DNA from: Bacteroidota bacterium
GTDB lineage: Bacteria; Bacteroidota; Ignavibacteria; Kryptoniales; JAKASW01
Direction: 5' to 3'
DNA: 62,133 bases
NCBI GenBank assembly: GCA_023480735.1
Contig: JAMCXB010000026.1
Coordinates: forward strand, 1-62,133
Shown here one piece after another: positions 54,709-62,133 of this stretch; position 1 is the stretch's first letter, and each line of letters opens with the position of its first letter. The notes beneath the pieces were generated by a model. The model worked only from the letters and a program-made list of their open reading frames with translations. It was not told the DNA's origin and did not search any database. The translations under genes and the position numbers were made by a program.

Positions 54709-55950
54709 ATGGGAGTGGAGCTCATAAGAGAATTCTTTCATGACATGAACAATCACAGGATGCGCAGCATACTGACGCTTGTCGCTATCACGTGGGGTAC
54801 AATGTCCGTCGTCCTCCTGCTTGCCTTTGGCGCAGGCTTCGGCACCGCCATGAGAAATGGTATGGTCAATGCTTGGAACAGGGTCCTTATCGTTTACGGC
54901 GGTGAAACCGGAAAAGTCTATCAGGGCTTACCTAAAGGACGAGGCATAAACCTCGAGGAAAGCGATGTGGCACTCCTGAGAGCTACCGTGCCGAACATAG
55001 TCATGTCCAGTCCGCAGTACAGAAAAAATGCCGAACTCTACTACGGGAAGACGCGGCTGACCACTGAGTGCGAAGGTGCCGGACCGGATTTTGAAGTCAT
55101 GCGCGCGATGTATCCGGAGTCAGGCGGGCGGTTCATCGATGCCAACGATATAAGGTATCAGAAACGGAGCCTCTTCCTTGGATACGAGATTGCCGACGAC
55201 CTGTTCAAGGGCGTGAACCCGATTGGCAAGACCGTTATGCTTGACAATGTGCCTTTCACCGTAATAGGCATTATGGAAAAGAAGCTGCAGACGTCGATGA
55301 ACAACGGCCCGGATTCCAGGCGTGCGGTCATACCGTATTCCACATTTAGAATGGTTTACGGCGACAGGTACATCAATACCATGCTGATCAAGGGGACAAG
55401 CCCCGCCGGACAACCCCAAATGATCGATCAGATCCGCCATGTACTTGGAAAGAAATACAGGTTCGACCCGACTGACGAGCGCGCGCTTGGTATTTTCGAC
55501 ACGATGATGATTGACGAGATGATTAGGAAGATCAGCCTGGGGGTGAACATTTTCCTTGGCGTTGTCGGCTTCTTCACACTGATGATAGCCGGCGTCGGAG
55601 TCGCAAACGTGATGTACGTTGTTGTCAAAGAGCGAACGCGTGAGATTGGCATCAAGATGGCAGTCGGCGCAAAGAGGGCCTACATACTTTCTCAGTTCGT
55701 TTTCGAGGCCCTCTTCCTCTCTCTGCTCGGCGGCTCGCTGGGATTGATGCTGTCATGGGGCATAGTAGCCGCAACGGGTTTGATCGACACGGGCAGCGGA
55801 GCGATGCAGTTTCTCGGCAGGCCGATACTTTCTGTAGGTATAATGTTCTTTACGGTAACCGTGTTGACGCTAATCGGGTTATTCGCCGGAGTCTTCCCTG
55901 CCCTCAGAGCCGCAGCCGTGGATCCGGTTGAATCTCTGAGGTACGAATAA
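54709..55950 (+). CDS. MacB/FtsX-type ABC transporter permease (2)
   Basis: This 413-residue paralogue of the preceding permease has the same plan. The N-terminal segment is MRSILTLVAITWGTMSVVLL, the periplasmic domain follows, and then VANVMYVVVKERTREIGIKM and AVGAKRAYILSQFVFEALFL. The pair would form a heterodimeric permease working with the adaptor upstream. The ATP-hydrolysing subunit must come from elsewhere. No gene follows in the same direction for 580 bases. Confidence 0.9.
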   Translation: MGVELIREFFHDMNNHRMRSILTLVAITWGTMSVVLLLAFGAGFGTAMRNGMVNAWNRVLIVYGGETGKVYQGLPKGRGINLEESDVALLRATVPNIVMSSPQYRKNAELYYGKTRLTTECEGAGPDFEVMRAMYPESGGRFIDANDIRYQKRSLFLGYEIADDLFKGVNPIGKTVMLDNVPFTVIGIMEKKLQTSMNNGPDSRRAVIPYSTFRMVYGDRYINTMLIKGTSPAGQPQMIDQIRHVLGKKYRFDPTDERALGIFDTMMIDEMIRKISLGVNIFLGVVGFFTLMIAGVGVANVMYVVVKERTREIGIKMAVGAKRAYILSQFVFEALFLSLLGGSLGLMLSWGIVAATGLIDTGSGAMQFLGRPILSVGIMFFTVTVLTLIGLFAGVFPALRAAAVDPVESLRYE

Positions 55951-56085
55951 GCGAAGACGGGTCCCAAAAACCGCCGTTGACACGCCGAAGTTCGAATTTC
56001 CGTTCCTTATAACCGTTGCATCTGACAATCAGAAGAGAGTTACCATGCACGCCTAACTCGTTCCGCCCTGTCGTTTGGTGCCCCC

Positions 56086-56403
56086 TTATCCGAAGTACAC
56101 CAGGAAATAGAGGACGAGGACTATGACGGCTATGGTATACATCACGACGGAGAACCTCTCTTGTGGCGTGGCTGACCTCCAGTTCTTTACAGGCGGCAGC
56201 ACGAAAGGGATTACTACAACGACCGCCAGTAGCACCAGAATCAACGGCGGAATTCCCGCGCCAATAATCGACATGGCAATGAATGAACGCAGTGTCACTT
56301 CTCTCTGTCCTCCAGCATTGATCGGCCTCTTAATTAGATTAGCAAAATTCCCCGCAAACTGAAACACTCCCGAAGCAATAGTAATTACGGTAGACCATCT
56401 CAT
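56086..56403 (-). CDS. Small membrane protein, unknown function
   Basis: This 105-residue protein has two clear TM segments (about 46-70, IIGAGIPPLILVLLAVVVVI; 86-103, VMYTIAVIVLVLYFLVYFG). An N-terminal amphipathic or weakly hydrophobic stretch (VITIASGVFQFAGNFANLIK) precedes them. I recognise no family. It is divergent from serA, and the 131-base spacer between them holds a LacI-type palindrome. Confidence 0.6.
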   Translation of the reverse strand: MRWSTVITIASGVFQFAGNFANLIKRPINAGGQREVTLRSFIAMSIIGAGIPPLILVLLAVVVVIPFVLPPVKNWRSATPQERFSVVMYTIAVIVLVLYFLVYFG

Positions 56404-56445
56404 TGTTATTAATTCCGTGGTCGGCTAAATTTCCTTCGCATTTGG

Positions 56446-56463
56446 AATGAAACCGGTTTCAAT
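56446..56463. promoter_or_regulatory. LacI-family-type operator palindrome
   Basis: TGAAACCGGTTTCA (56448-56461) is a perfect 14-base palindrome with a central CG, the form recognised by LacI/GalR regulators. It lies 74 bases before the serA start, between two divergent genes. No LacI-type regulator is encoded in the window. Confidence 0.5.
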
Positions 56464-56534
56464 TGCAGCCCTGTTTAAATCCGAAAGAAAATGCCTGAAG
56501 TTCTTGAATAGTACTAACACGAAAGGAAAGCGAC

Positions 56535-57731
56535 ATGAAGGTACTTATTGCAGACAAGCTGTCTGACAAAACAGTGTCAGCATTAAAAGCCCTTGGCATG
56601 GAGGTCACAGTCAACTCTGATCTTACGGCAGACAAATTACCCGAAGCGATAGACAACTCCGATATACTTGTGGTCCGTTCTACAAAAGTGACCGTGAATA
56701 CCATTTCAGCGGCAAAGAACCTCTCCCTTATCATCCGGGCCGGTGCAGGGGTGAATACAATCGACCTTGTCGCGGCAAACACACGCGGGATATATGTTTC
56801 CAATTGCCCCGGAAAGAATACCGAGGCAGTCGCCGAGCTGGCAATAGGACTCCTCATTGCGGCCGACAGGCGAATAGTCGACGCAACCTCCGACATGAGG
56901 GGCGGAGCGTGGAAGAAGAAGGAATACGGCAAGGCGCGTGGGTTAAAGGGACGAACGTTCGGCATACTAGGATTCGGGGCGATAGGCAAGGCTGTTGCCA
57001 GGCGGGCCCAAAGCCTCGGGATGAAAGTATCGGTTTGGTCAAGAAGTCTTACTAAAGAAATCGCCGAGGAGTACGGTGTGGGCTACGCACCGGACCTCCC
57101 TTCCCTCGTGAGTCAATGCGACGCCGTCAGCATCCACCTCGCGTACAAACCTGAAACACATCATATCGTCGACAAAGCAGTTCTGGACACGATGAAGAAC
57201 GACGCCATTTTGATAAATACTTCCAGAGGAGAAGTGGTAGACACTGCCGCACTAAAGGACGCCATAAGGGAAAAGAAGCTTCGCGTGGGTCTCGACGTGT
57301 TTGAAAATGAGCCTTCGGGCGGTGAAGCTGAATTTACAGACAAGGAACTGGCAGCCAAGGTCACCGCGACTCCGCACATCGGTGCGTCGACGGACCAGGC
57401 CTCGGAGGCAATTGCCGACGAAGTCGTCAAAATAGTGAAGACTTTTCAGGAGACAGGCGTACCACTAAACACGGTAAACATCCGTGCCCGTTCTTCGGCA
57501 ACGCAGTCATTGGTAGTACGACATTTCAACCGCGTGGGCGTCCTGGCGGGAATTTTAGGCAAACTCCGCAGCAGCGGCATTAACGTAGAAGAGATGACAA
57601 ACATCATATTTGAGGCTTCAAAAGCGGCCTGCTGCACGCTTCTGCTTGACGATGCACCTTCCAAGGAAGTGCTGGGCGAGATGGAAAAGGACGAGAACAT
57701 CATAGAGATAGCGCTGAAGCCCATCGCTTGA
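56535..57731 (+). CDS. serA: D-3-phosphoglycerate dehydrogenase
   Basis: This 398-residue enzyme catalyses the first step of serine synthesis. It has the NAD fold (FGILGFGAIGKAVARRAQSL), the catalytic region (LINTSRGEVVDTAALKDAIR) and TPHIGASTDQASEA with the catalytic histidine. A C-terminal ACT-like domain follows (RHFNRVGVLAGILGKLRSSG). This is the short E. coli-like type without the intervening ASB domain. AAAGGA lies before the ATG. The palindrome at 56448-56461 may regulate it. Confidence 0.93.
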   Translation: MKVLIADKLSDKTVSALKALGMEVTVNSDLTADKLPEAIDNSDILVVRSTKVTVNTISAAKNLSLIIRAGAGVNTIDLVAANTRGIYVSNCPGKNTEAVAELAIGLLIAADRRIVDATSDMRGGAWKKKEYGKARGLKGRTFGILGFGAIGKAVARRAQSLGMKVSVWSRSLTKEIAEEYGVGYAPDLPSLVSQCDAVSIHLAYKPETHHIVDKAVLDTMKNDAILINTSRGEVVDTAALKDAIREKKLRVGLDVFENEPSGGEAEFTDKELAAKVTATPHIGASTDQASEAIADEVVKIVKTFQETGVPLNTVNIRARSSATQSLVVRHFNRVGVLAGILGKLRSSGINVEEMTNIIFEASKAACCTLLLDDAPSKEVLGEMEKDENIIEIALKPIA

Positions 57732-57831
57732 AGTTCCACTTTGTCCAATTCAGGCCTCACAATACCCACGTCTGGATGTGGGGCCCGATTATGCGATCTG
57801 CTGGACGCCAAGCTCACCATCTGAGGCTTCA

Positions 57832-58461
57832 TTAATTAGGGGCGTAATTACCACCATCAGGCACCGCCTCTGCCATATGAGTTTCCGTAGGAGCGACCAA
57901 CCTTTCTGACAATTCAATACCCACCCCTGCCGCAAATCCAACGAGAAGCGCAAGAAGAACACCTGGAGCGAACATATAGGAAGTCTGCACCATCACGGCC
58001 ACATACGGAATTAAGGGCACGCCGAATGTCTTCAATACAACGAGGTTGATTTCCGTGGCGACAATGAAAACCAGTGGATACAACCCTGCCAGAGTAACGG
58101 CGGAGTACAGATAGCCGGTATAAAGATTCGGTTTGAAATACCTGATGAAGAGAACGATCGCGACTCCTATCCCTCCGATGTAACAAACATCGCGGAGAAC
58201 GGCTATCGGATTAAGAGGGCCGTCCAGTACAAGCTGCATAACATACAGGAACAGTAATCCGACATAAGCGCGCCTTGGTTTGAGGAAGACCATCATGTTA
58301 TAGAAAAGAGACGCTACAATCCCCGAGTCCACGAACTGAAAAGCGGCCATGTGCGGCCGGAAGATATCTTTTGGAAAGAATATCAGCCCGACAACGATAC
58401 AGCACGCAAAGGGAATCAAACTACGCAAGAGAAATTGCTGGATTTTCCTGGACGTGTCCAC
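57832..58461 (-). CDS. Polytopic membrane protein, unknown function
   Basis: This 209-residue protein has about six TM segments (around residues 10-28, 45-60, 65-85, 88-108, 118-138, 150-180). It ends in a short hydrophilic tail (SERLVAPTETHMAEAV). I recognise no family. The GTG start at 58461 has a strong AAAGGAGA six bases upstream, which favours a real gene. The base just before this site belongs to the end of a decayed gene (58473-58603), so the two may once have formed an operon. Confidence 0.65.
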   Translation of the reverse strand: MDTSRKIQQFLLRSLIPFACCIVVGLIFFPKDIFRPHMAAFQFVDSGIVASLFYNMMVFLKPRRAYVGLLFLYVMQLVLDGPLNPIAVLRDVCYIGGIGVAIVLFIRYFKPNLYTGYLYSAVTLAGLYPLVFIVATEINLVVLKTFGVPLIPYVAVMVQTSYMFAPGVLLALLVGFAAGVGIELSERLVAPTETHMAEAVPDGGNYAPN

Positions 58462-58472
58462 GTCTTTCTCCT

Positions 58473-58603
58473 TTATGTGATTTTATTTGAAGCACTAGAC
58501 ATATTACCGTCATAATCGAGCTTCCCGTCGAGGATTCGCATTTTCCCACCTGCAGTTCTCATTAGTGCATCAGTGTATCTTCCCAATATTGAACACCCAA
58601 TCC
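58473..58603 (-). pseudogene. 3' remnant of a SnoaL/NTF2-like gene
   Basis: On the minus strand about 40 codons, from after a TAA near 58604 down to TAA at 58473-58475, read GRYTDALMRTAGGKMRILDG then KLDYDGN. This resembles the last strands of SnoaL-like (NTF2 superfamily) proteins, which typically end with GRY.D.L.RT..GW.I..R. There is no start codon in a sensible place. The remainder of 58604-58717 has no coding signal. Confidence 0.4.
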
Positions 58604-58717
58604 CTGATTAACCTTGAAATATTTTTAGCTAATTTAGCCCCGCAAAGCAATTGGGAAATACAACTACAGCATGAGTCGTTTCTTCCCGGTGAGTTCCCTA
58701 CTCCTGCAAATTCCCCG

Positions 58718-58924
58718 TTACATATTGAGCTTGTTTTGCCTTTCTTCCTCGTCATTCCACAGTTGACCTATCGGACTTGCGTCACTAATCCATTCCCCCA
58801 CCGAATAGCGCAGGACAATGCAATACAGGTAGAAGGCAAGGAGAGGCAGAAAGTGGAGGCATGTGTCCAGGATGACATTGCCGGTAGATAGAAACGCAAG
58901 CACGGCGTGCTGCGCTTGGGTCAT
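58718..58924 (-). CDS. Doubtful small membrane protein
   Basis: A 68-codon frame with one hydrophobic segment (ILDTCLHFLPLLAFYLYCIV) and a charged tail (LWNDEEERQNKLNM). Its ATG overlaps the stop of the CocE-like fragment by four bases. No family is recognised. It could be a fragment created when the neighbouring gene was cut, or a chance frame. Confidence 0.25.
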   Translation of the reverse strand: MTQAQHAVLAFLSTGNVILDTCLHFLPLLAFYLYCIVLRYSVGEWISDASPIGQLWNDEEERQNKLNM

Positions 58925-59151
58925 GCACGTCCGCTCACTCCATACGGCGTCCGCAGGATAAGGAACGGAGCGGGTTCCTTCATGCCCAGCGTCGAGTATA
59001 TGACGGTATTGAGCCGTGAGCTATCACGCATCGGAATCATTACTTCCTGACGCGAATAAGAGAGAGTGTCGAGATTTCCTTTTGCGCGGGAATTCGTGAA
59101 GAGAATTGTCAGCGTGACCAGAAAGAATAGCATTCGAAGTCTGTAGGACAT
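58921..59151 (-). pseudogene. 5' fragment of a CocE/NonD-type hydrolase gene
   Basis: The 76 codons give a signal peptide (MLFFLVTLTILFTNSRA region) and then EVMIPMRDSSRLNTVIYS and PAPFLILRTPYGV. This is the start of X-Pro dipeptidyl-peptidase/CocE esterases (vMIPMRDGvrL.T.iY.P...P.LL.RTPYg). The rest of the roughly 550-residue enzyme, including the catalytic triad, is gone. A strong GGGAGG site eight bases before the ATG remains, so a short exported peptide may still be made. Confidence 0.65.
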
Positions 59152-59223
59152 GACATTATCCTCCCTTACTATTAGCCATGCAAGTTCCTCCCGCGATGCG
59201 CGGTGCGACCCGGGTGCCGATTT

Positions 59224-59796
59224 TCATGTAGCTGCTACGGCTGCGGACGCGCGGTCCAGCAAAATAAGCGCGTCGTAGAATCCGACCAGCCCCGTCAGGT
59301 GCGCGGCCCCCGGCCCAAGTTCTGTGTCGTCGGAGATGGCCTTCAACACCGCTTTCAGCCAGTCGACATGCAACGCGCACCCCGCGTTTAGCGGGATGAT
59401 GTTCTTTCTTTTAGCTAATGCAAAGAGCTGGCGTGCAAGTCTATCGCCCTCCGCCGTGGCGGCAGAGGTCCCTGCTATCGCGTCGGAGACCAGCGAGCTG
59501 GCCTTCTGAATAACATCCGCGGCAACGGCCGATTTGATTTTCCGAACCGTCTTCTGGCCCGCGATCTCGACCCCCGCCGGTAACGATCCGCGTTCGGCAC
59601 TTATGAGTATTCCCCTGAGGCTAGCGACGTTTGCCAAAACCGCAAGCTTGTTGTCGGCAAGAACCCGCTCCACCTGCACGAGCCAGTCTTTTGTCTTTTC
59701 AGCAAATCTTATATCGCGCCGTTCGTAATACTCCACGATTTCCGGGACGCGCAGGAGTAAGTTTTGAATTTCTTCCATGTTGACGATGTGAAGCAT
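59224..59796 (-). CDS. Alpha-helical protein of the DUF2589 operon
   Basis: This 190-residue protein appears almost wholly helical and alanine-rich. The N-terminal part (IQNLLLRVPEIVEYYERRDI, VQVERVLADNKLAVLANVAS) is followed by a helical middle, then NIIPLNAGCALHVDWLKAVL and HLTGLVGFYDALILLDRASA. There is no signal peptide or TM segment, so it is likely cytoplasmic. I recognise no family. It begins nine bases after the preceding gene, with GGGAGG just upstream of ATG 59796, and is the last gene of the operon. Confidence 0.7.
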   Translation of the reverse strand: MLHIVNMEEIQNLLLRVPEIVEYYERRDIRFAEKTKDWLVQVERVLADNKLAVLANVASLRGILISAERGSLPAGVEIAGQKTVRKIKSAVAADVIQKASSLVSDAIAGTSAATAEGDRLARQLFALAKRKNIIPLNAGCALHVDWLKAVLKAISDDTELGPGAAHLTGLVGFYDALILLDRASAAVAAT

Positions 59797-59805
59797 GGCG
59801 CCTCC

Positions 59806-60504
59806 CTACTCAGGAATCAGGAATTGCTTTGAAACTTCACCCTCCTGCTGAATCGAACTCCACTCCATGCCCTCTTCAGATATGGTGAATTCGAGTTGGG
59901 CCAGAATTTCTATCGGACCCGCTTCCTTGAGTTCGGCAGTTGTCGCCAGGACATTGAGCCTCGGGGGAGCGACAAGAAACTTCGTGAATTCCCTTTGCAT
60001 GGATGACTTCAGGTCATTTGCGAATTTCTCCATCGAGGCGGGCTTGAGCGCCGCCGCCTTTTCTGGTGATTTGCGCAGGACATCGACGACATTCGAAACC
60101 ATCCTTTCTATGAGCGGAGTAATTCTAAGCGGGACCTTCTCGGCGGTCTTGAAATCCTGTATCGCCTGATCGAGAGACTGTTTCAACGTTTTCTTCTCGC
60201 CGCTTAGAATCCTGATCCCGCTGATTTTCGACTGCGCATCGAGGAGCTTCTCCGCGCTCTGGCGTATCGAATCCAGCGCCTGCTCTTTAGTTACTCCGCC
60301 TTCCGCGGCGGCTTCAACCTCTTTCACTGCCACCGGTACTCTAATCGTGACGTTGGGCAGGCGGAACCTGGGTACCGGCATGTTTTTCATGATCTGATCG
60401 CCTGCGTAAAGTTCCGCGAGACGCAAGGTCTCCTGATCTGCTTGAACCCTGGCGTTAGTGAGTTCCGAAAGCAGGTGCCCTATGAATTCTCCTAGATATG
60501 GCAT
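59806..60504 (-). CDS. Unknown protein next to DUF2589 gene
   Basis: A protein of about 232 residues from ATG 60504 (MPYLGEFIGHLLSELTNARV), preceded by GGAGG seven bases upstream; a TTG at 60510 is in frame but not needed. The N-terminal segment is a helix followed by MPVPRFRLPNVTIRVPVAVK, a strand resembling the start of a beta domain. A long helical middle follows, then a C-terminal beta segment (RLNVLATTAELKEAGPIEIL, QLEFTISEEGMEWSS). No signal peptide. The similar beta segments suggest it may assemble with the DUF2589 protein (inference). Confidence 0.7.
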   Translation of the reverse strand: MPYLGEFIGHLLSELTNARVQADQETLRLAELYAGDQIMKNMPVPRFRLPNVTIRVPVAVKEVEAAAEGGVTKEQALDSIRQSAEKLLDAQSKISGIRILSGEKKTLKQSLDQAIQDFKTAEKVPLRITPLIERMVSNVVDVLRKSPEKAAALKPASMEKFANDLKSSMQREFTKFLVAPPRLNVLATTAELKEAGPIEILAQLEFTISEEGMEWSSIQQEGEVSKQFLIPE

Positions 60505-60550
60505 ACACAATCCTCCACTCAGATATGCGACTCAACTCTAACATTCATTG

Positions 60551-60593
60551 GCCGGCTGCCGGAAAGTCAGTAACGGGGCAGTTGCCAGCCGGC
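60551..60593. repeat. Inverted repeat between operon genes
   Basis: GCCGGCTG (60551-60558) and CAGCCGGC (60586-60593) form an 8-base GC-rich stem with a 27-base loop. It lies in the 146-base gap between the DUF2589 gene and the next gene. It could tune mRNA stability or partial termination within the operon. Confidence 0.4.
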
Positions 60594-60650
60594 GACCGCC
60601 CCGTCATACCGTTGCACTGAATCACTGTGTGACCTCCAAGAGCAAAGGTG

Positions 60651-61439
60651 TCAAGACTTCACCGGTGCCGGTGCACTCGCAGGCTGGGCACGCATCGCGT
60701 CCTCCAGGATTCCAAGGACCTTCTCCATGCCCGCAGGCATCTCGTCCTGCACCGCTTTGATGTGAACGGCCATTGAATAAGTGCGTTCCACTTTCTCGCC
60801 TTGAGTTGTGCTCCGCTGGTATGAAGTGGACACGTTAAGTTTTGCAGAACCCCAGCCCCAGCCGGCTTTGGCCTCCAGCGCCGCGTCGACCTTTAGGTTC
60901 GTATCCACTTGGCGATACTCCACCGAGTTTATCTTTGCGTTGAAGTCGATCGTTGTCTCGTCTATGCGGATGAACGGGATCGGCAGCATGGTCAGAATAG
61001 GAACCTGAAGCTGCATCTCCTGTATCTGGGCGGGAACCGCAGGCACTGCAGCCTGTGCCTGCACCGGTGCGACATACACCGGGAATCCGGCCGAGTGCGC
61101 TGCTTCACCATCGTTTTCCGGCGCGTCCGGGGCCGCCTGCGGATTCGGTTTCATACCCTTGGGATAACTAGGATCTCCGACCTGCGCAACGGCGGCCACC
61201 GCCGGTATAGCCGGCTGAAACGGCGCAACCTCCTTGGGATACTTGAAGCTGACATAGATGGGTTCACCTGTGTCTGCAGACTGCGGATCCTTGCTCGAGC
61301 CCTGTTTGAACCCGACGGATTTTATGAAGCTTACCGAACTTAGTGCTGCCTGGGCCTGAGCTTCGACCACCGCTATAAGCGGCCCTCCCAGCATCGATTT
61401 GAAATCGATTGTTGACAGTTCCTGACCTGGACTTGGCAT
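60651..61439 (-). CDS. DUF2589-domain protein
   Basis: This 262-residue protein has the DUF2589 hallmarks: MLGGPLIAVVEAQAQAALSS then FIKSVGF at the start, VPILTMLPIPFIRIDETTID and FNAKINSVEYRQ in the middle. SYQRSTTQGEKVERTYSMAV and the ending VQDEMPAGMEKVLGILEDAM complete them. Residues about 75-125 are an insertion rich in Ala and Pro (AVPAVPAQ), longer than I would expect for the core family. No signal peptide or membrane segment. AGGAG lies eight bases before the ATG. The function of the family is not known to me; the beta-rich fold and the set of accompanying small genes suggest a multi-protein assembly. Confidence 0.85.
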   Translation of the reverse strand: MPSPGQELSTIDFKSMLGGPLIAVVEAQAQAALSSVSFIKSVGFKQGSSKDPQSADTGEPIYVSFKYPKEVAPFQPAIPAVAAVAQVGDPSYPKGMKPNPQAAPDAPENDGEAAHSAGFPVYVAPVQAQAAVPAVPAQIQEMQLQVPILTMLPIPFIRIDETTIDFNAKINSVEYRQVDTNLKVDAALEAKAGWGWGSAKLNVSTSYQRSTTQGEKVERTYSMAVHIKAVQDEMPAGMEKVLGILEDAMRAQPASAPAPVKS

Positions 61440-61449
61440 TGGACGTCTC

Positions 61450-61671
61450 CTATGATTGGTTATTGTTTAATTGAAACTGTTTTACCAGACACTTAACGTT
61501 TGCCGGCATACCTCCTTCCTCTTCGAGCTGCAATCGAACGAAGGCCATATTGATAACGCTCATGATGTCAAACGGATTGCCTGAAGCGACTGGCCCCGAT
61601 TGGCAGCGGGCATGGACCGCCGAATCAACTCTCGGCAGCCGTTTTTGGATCAATTCGTTCAATATAACCAT
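61450..61671 (-). CDS. Small protein, first gene of the DUF2589 operon
   Basis: This 73-residue protein of unknown family starts at ATG 61671, with GGAGGG about 13 bases upstream, a longer spacing than usual. It shows FDIMSVINMAFVRLQLEEEG and KCLVKQFQLNNNQS. Its stop is 10 bases before the DUF2589 start, so the two are co-transcribed. An overlapping 65-codon frame (61625-61822) is possible but less likely. Confidence 0.5.
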   Translation of the reverse strand: MVILNELIQKRLPRVDSAVHARCQSGPVASGNPFDIMSVINMAFVRLQLEEEGGMPANVKCLVKQFQLNNNQS

Positions 61672-62133
61672 GACCGGGGCTCACCCTCCCATGTTCATGT
61701 GTTCTCGGTGAATTTTGTGGAAGCACTTGGAAGCAATGCTCTGGGACAGGATCCCAAGCCTGATTGTAGCGGAACAAAAAGTCCGCATTGTTCTCTCTCC
61801 AGAGCATTCCCGTGAATAGCATCTCCTCGGATTAAACGCTCCGGAGCTGACTCTACGCTGTTATTTAAGTAGCCCTTCCTGACACCCGCTCTGCCCGCAC
61901 TCTTCCGTCGCGGTTGCCCTGAATTATACGATGTTCAAAATGAATTACCAAGCAAACCAACCGAAGCCGTACAAATAGTCACAATCTCTGCGGCCTGTCA
62001 TTTCAGCCTAACCCAAGTTCGACACTTCTCGATTGAAAACGGCGATTCCGTGCGGAAACGAGGGAAGGCGGGCAAAAGTCGGCACTACAATTGGTAATCT
62101 TTCTTGAGTCGCTCGGGTGGGACGATCTGTAGT
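61672..62133. other. Upstream region of the DUF2589 operon
   Basis: The 462-base edge of the window has no convincing gene. On the minus strand TTGGTA (61946-61951) and a consensus TATAAT (61923-61928), 17 bases apart, form a plausible promoter reading towards the operon. This would give a leader of about 245 bases, long enough to hold regulation. No known riboswitch was recognised in it. Confidence 0.4.
61923..61951 (-). promoter_or_regulatory. Putative sigma-70-type promoter for the DUF2589 operon
   Basis: The -35-like TTGGTA (61946-61951) and the perfect -10 TATAAT (61923-61928), read on the minus strand, are spaced by 17 bases. Transcription would start near 61916. Confidence 0.45.

Noticed and set aside
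61625-61822. 65-codon frame overlapping the first gene of the DUF2589 operon
   Set aside because: The start lies within its own purine-rich site. The ATG at 61671 leads smoothly into the operon, although this alternative cannot be fully excluded.

Overview
The window reads as a chromosomal segment of a Gram-negative bacterium of the Bacteroidota/Ignavibacteriota/Chlorobi (FCB) type. The marker genes are a bacillithiol glycosyltransferase (bshA), a GWxTD-motif lipoprotein, a split hldE (separate rfaE1 and rfaE2), a TamB-like giant envelope protein, a TIGR02757-type protein and numerous lipoprotein and signal peptides. The exact lineage is an inference from gene content; no rRNA is present.

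Region 1 (1-9.2 kb) is a defence/accessory island. A type I restriction-modification operon runs on the minus strand (hsdM with a fused helix-turn-helix domain, hsdS, hsdR, YgjP-like metallopeptidase). A REP/IS200-type transposase gene with its palindromic repeats sits between hsdS and hsdR. The island is edged by gene remnants: the 3' end of an outer-membrane barrel gene and an N-terminally truncated SIR2-like gene.

Region 2 (9.2-17.4 kb) is a metal-efflux block: exported rhodanese, RND adaptor and HME-type RND pump on the plus strand. A ribbon-helix-helix/MazF toxin-antitoxin pair follows, then a CusRS-like two-component system on the minus strand.

Region 3 (17.6-38.1 kb) is housekeeping and metabolism: bshA, tamB-rfaE2-rfaE1, a large hybrid sensor kinase, a GNAT acetyltransferase, a four-gene fatty-acid beta-oxidation cluster (acyl-CoA synthetase, fadN, fadA, fadE), DedA, an rRNA pseudouridine synthase and a Nudix hydrolase.

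Region 4 (38.1-52.1 kb) is a nearly continuous minus-strand block with many overlapping stops and starts: TIGR02757 protein, amidase, RNase R, YbaB, RecR, two lipoproteins, PheA, FtsX, MurA, GWxTD protein, family 9 glycosyltransferase and MazG. Upstream of it lie a GIY-YIG gene, a decayed duplicate of tRNA-Pro next to the intact tRNA-Pro(GGG), a MerR regulator and, on the plus strand, tRNA-Arg(TCG).

Region 5 (52.3-62.1 kb) holds an efflux adaptor with two FtsX/MacB-type permeases but no ATPase, serA behind a LacI-type palindrome, two membrane proteins, a zone of gene decay (SnoaL-like and CocE-like fragments) and a four-gene minus-strand operon centred on a DUF2589 protein. That last operon is the best candidate for an uncharacterised system.
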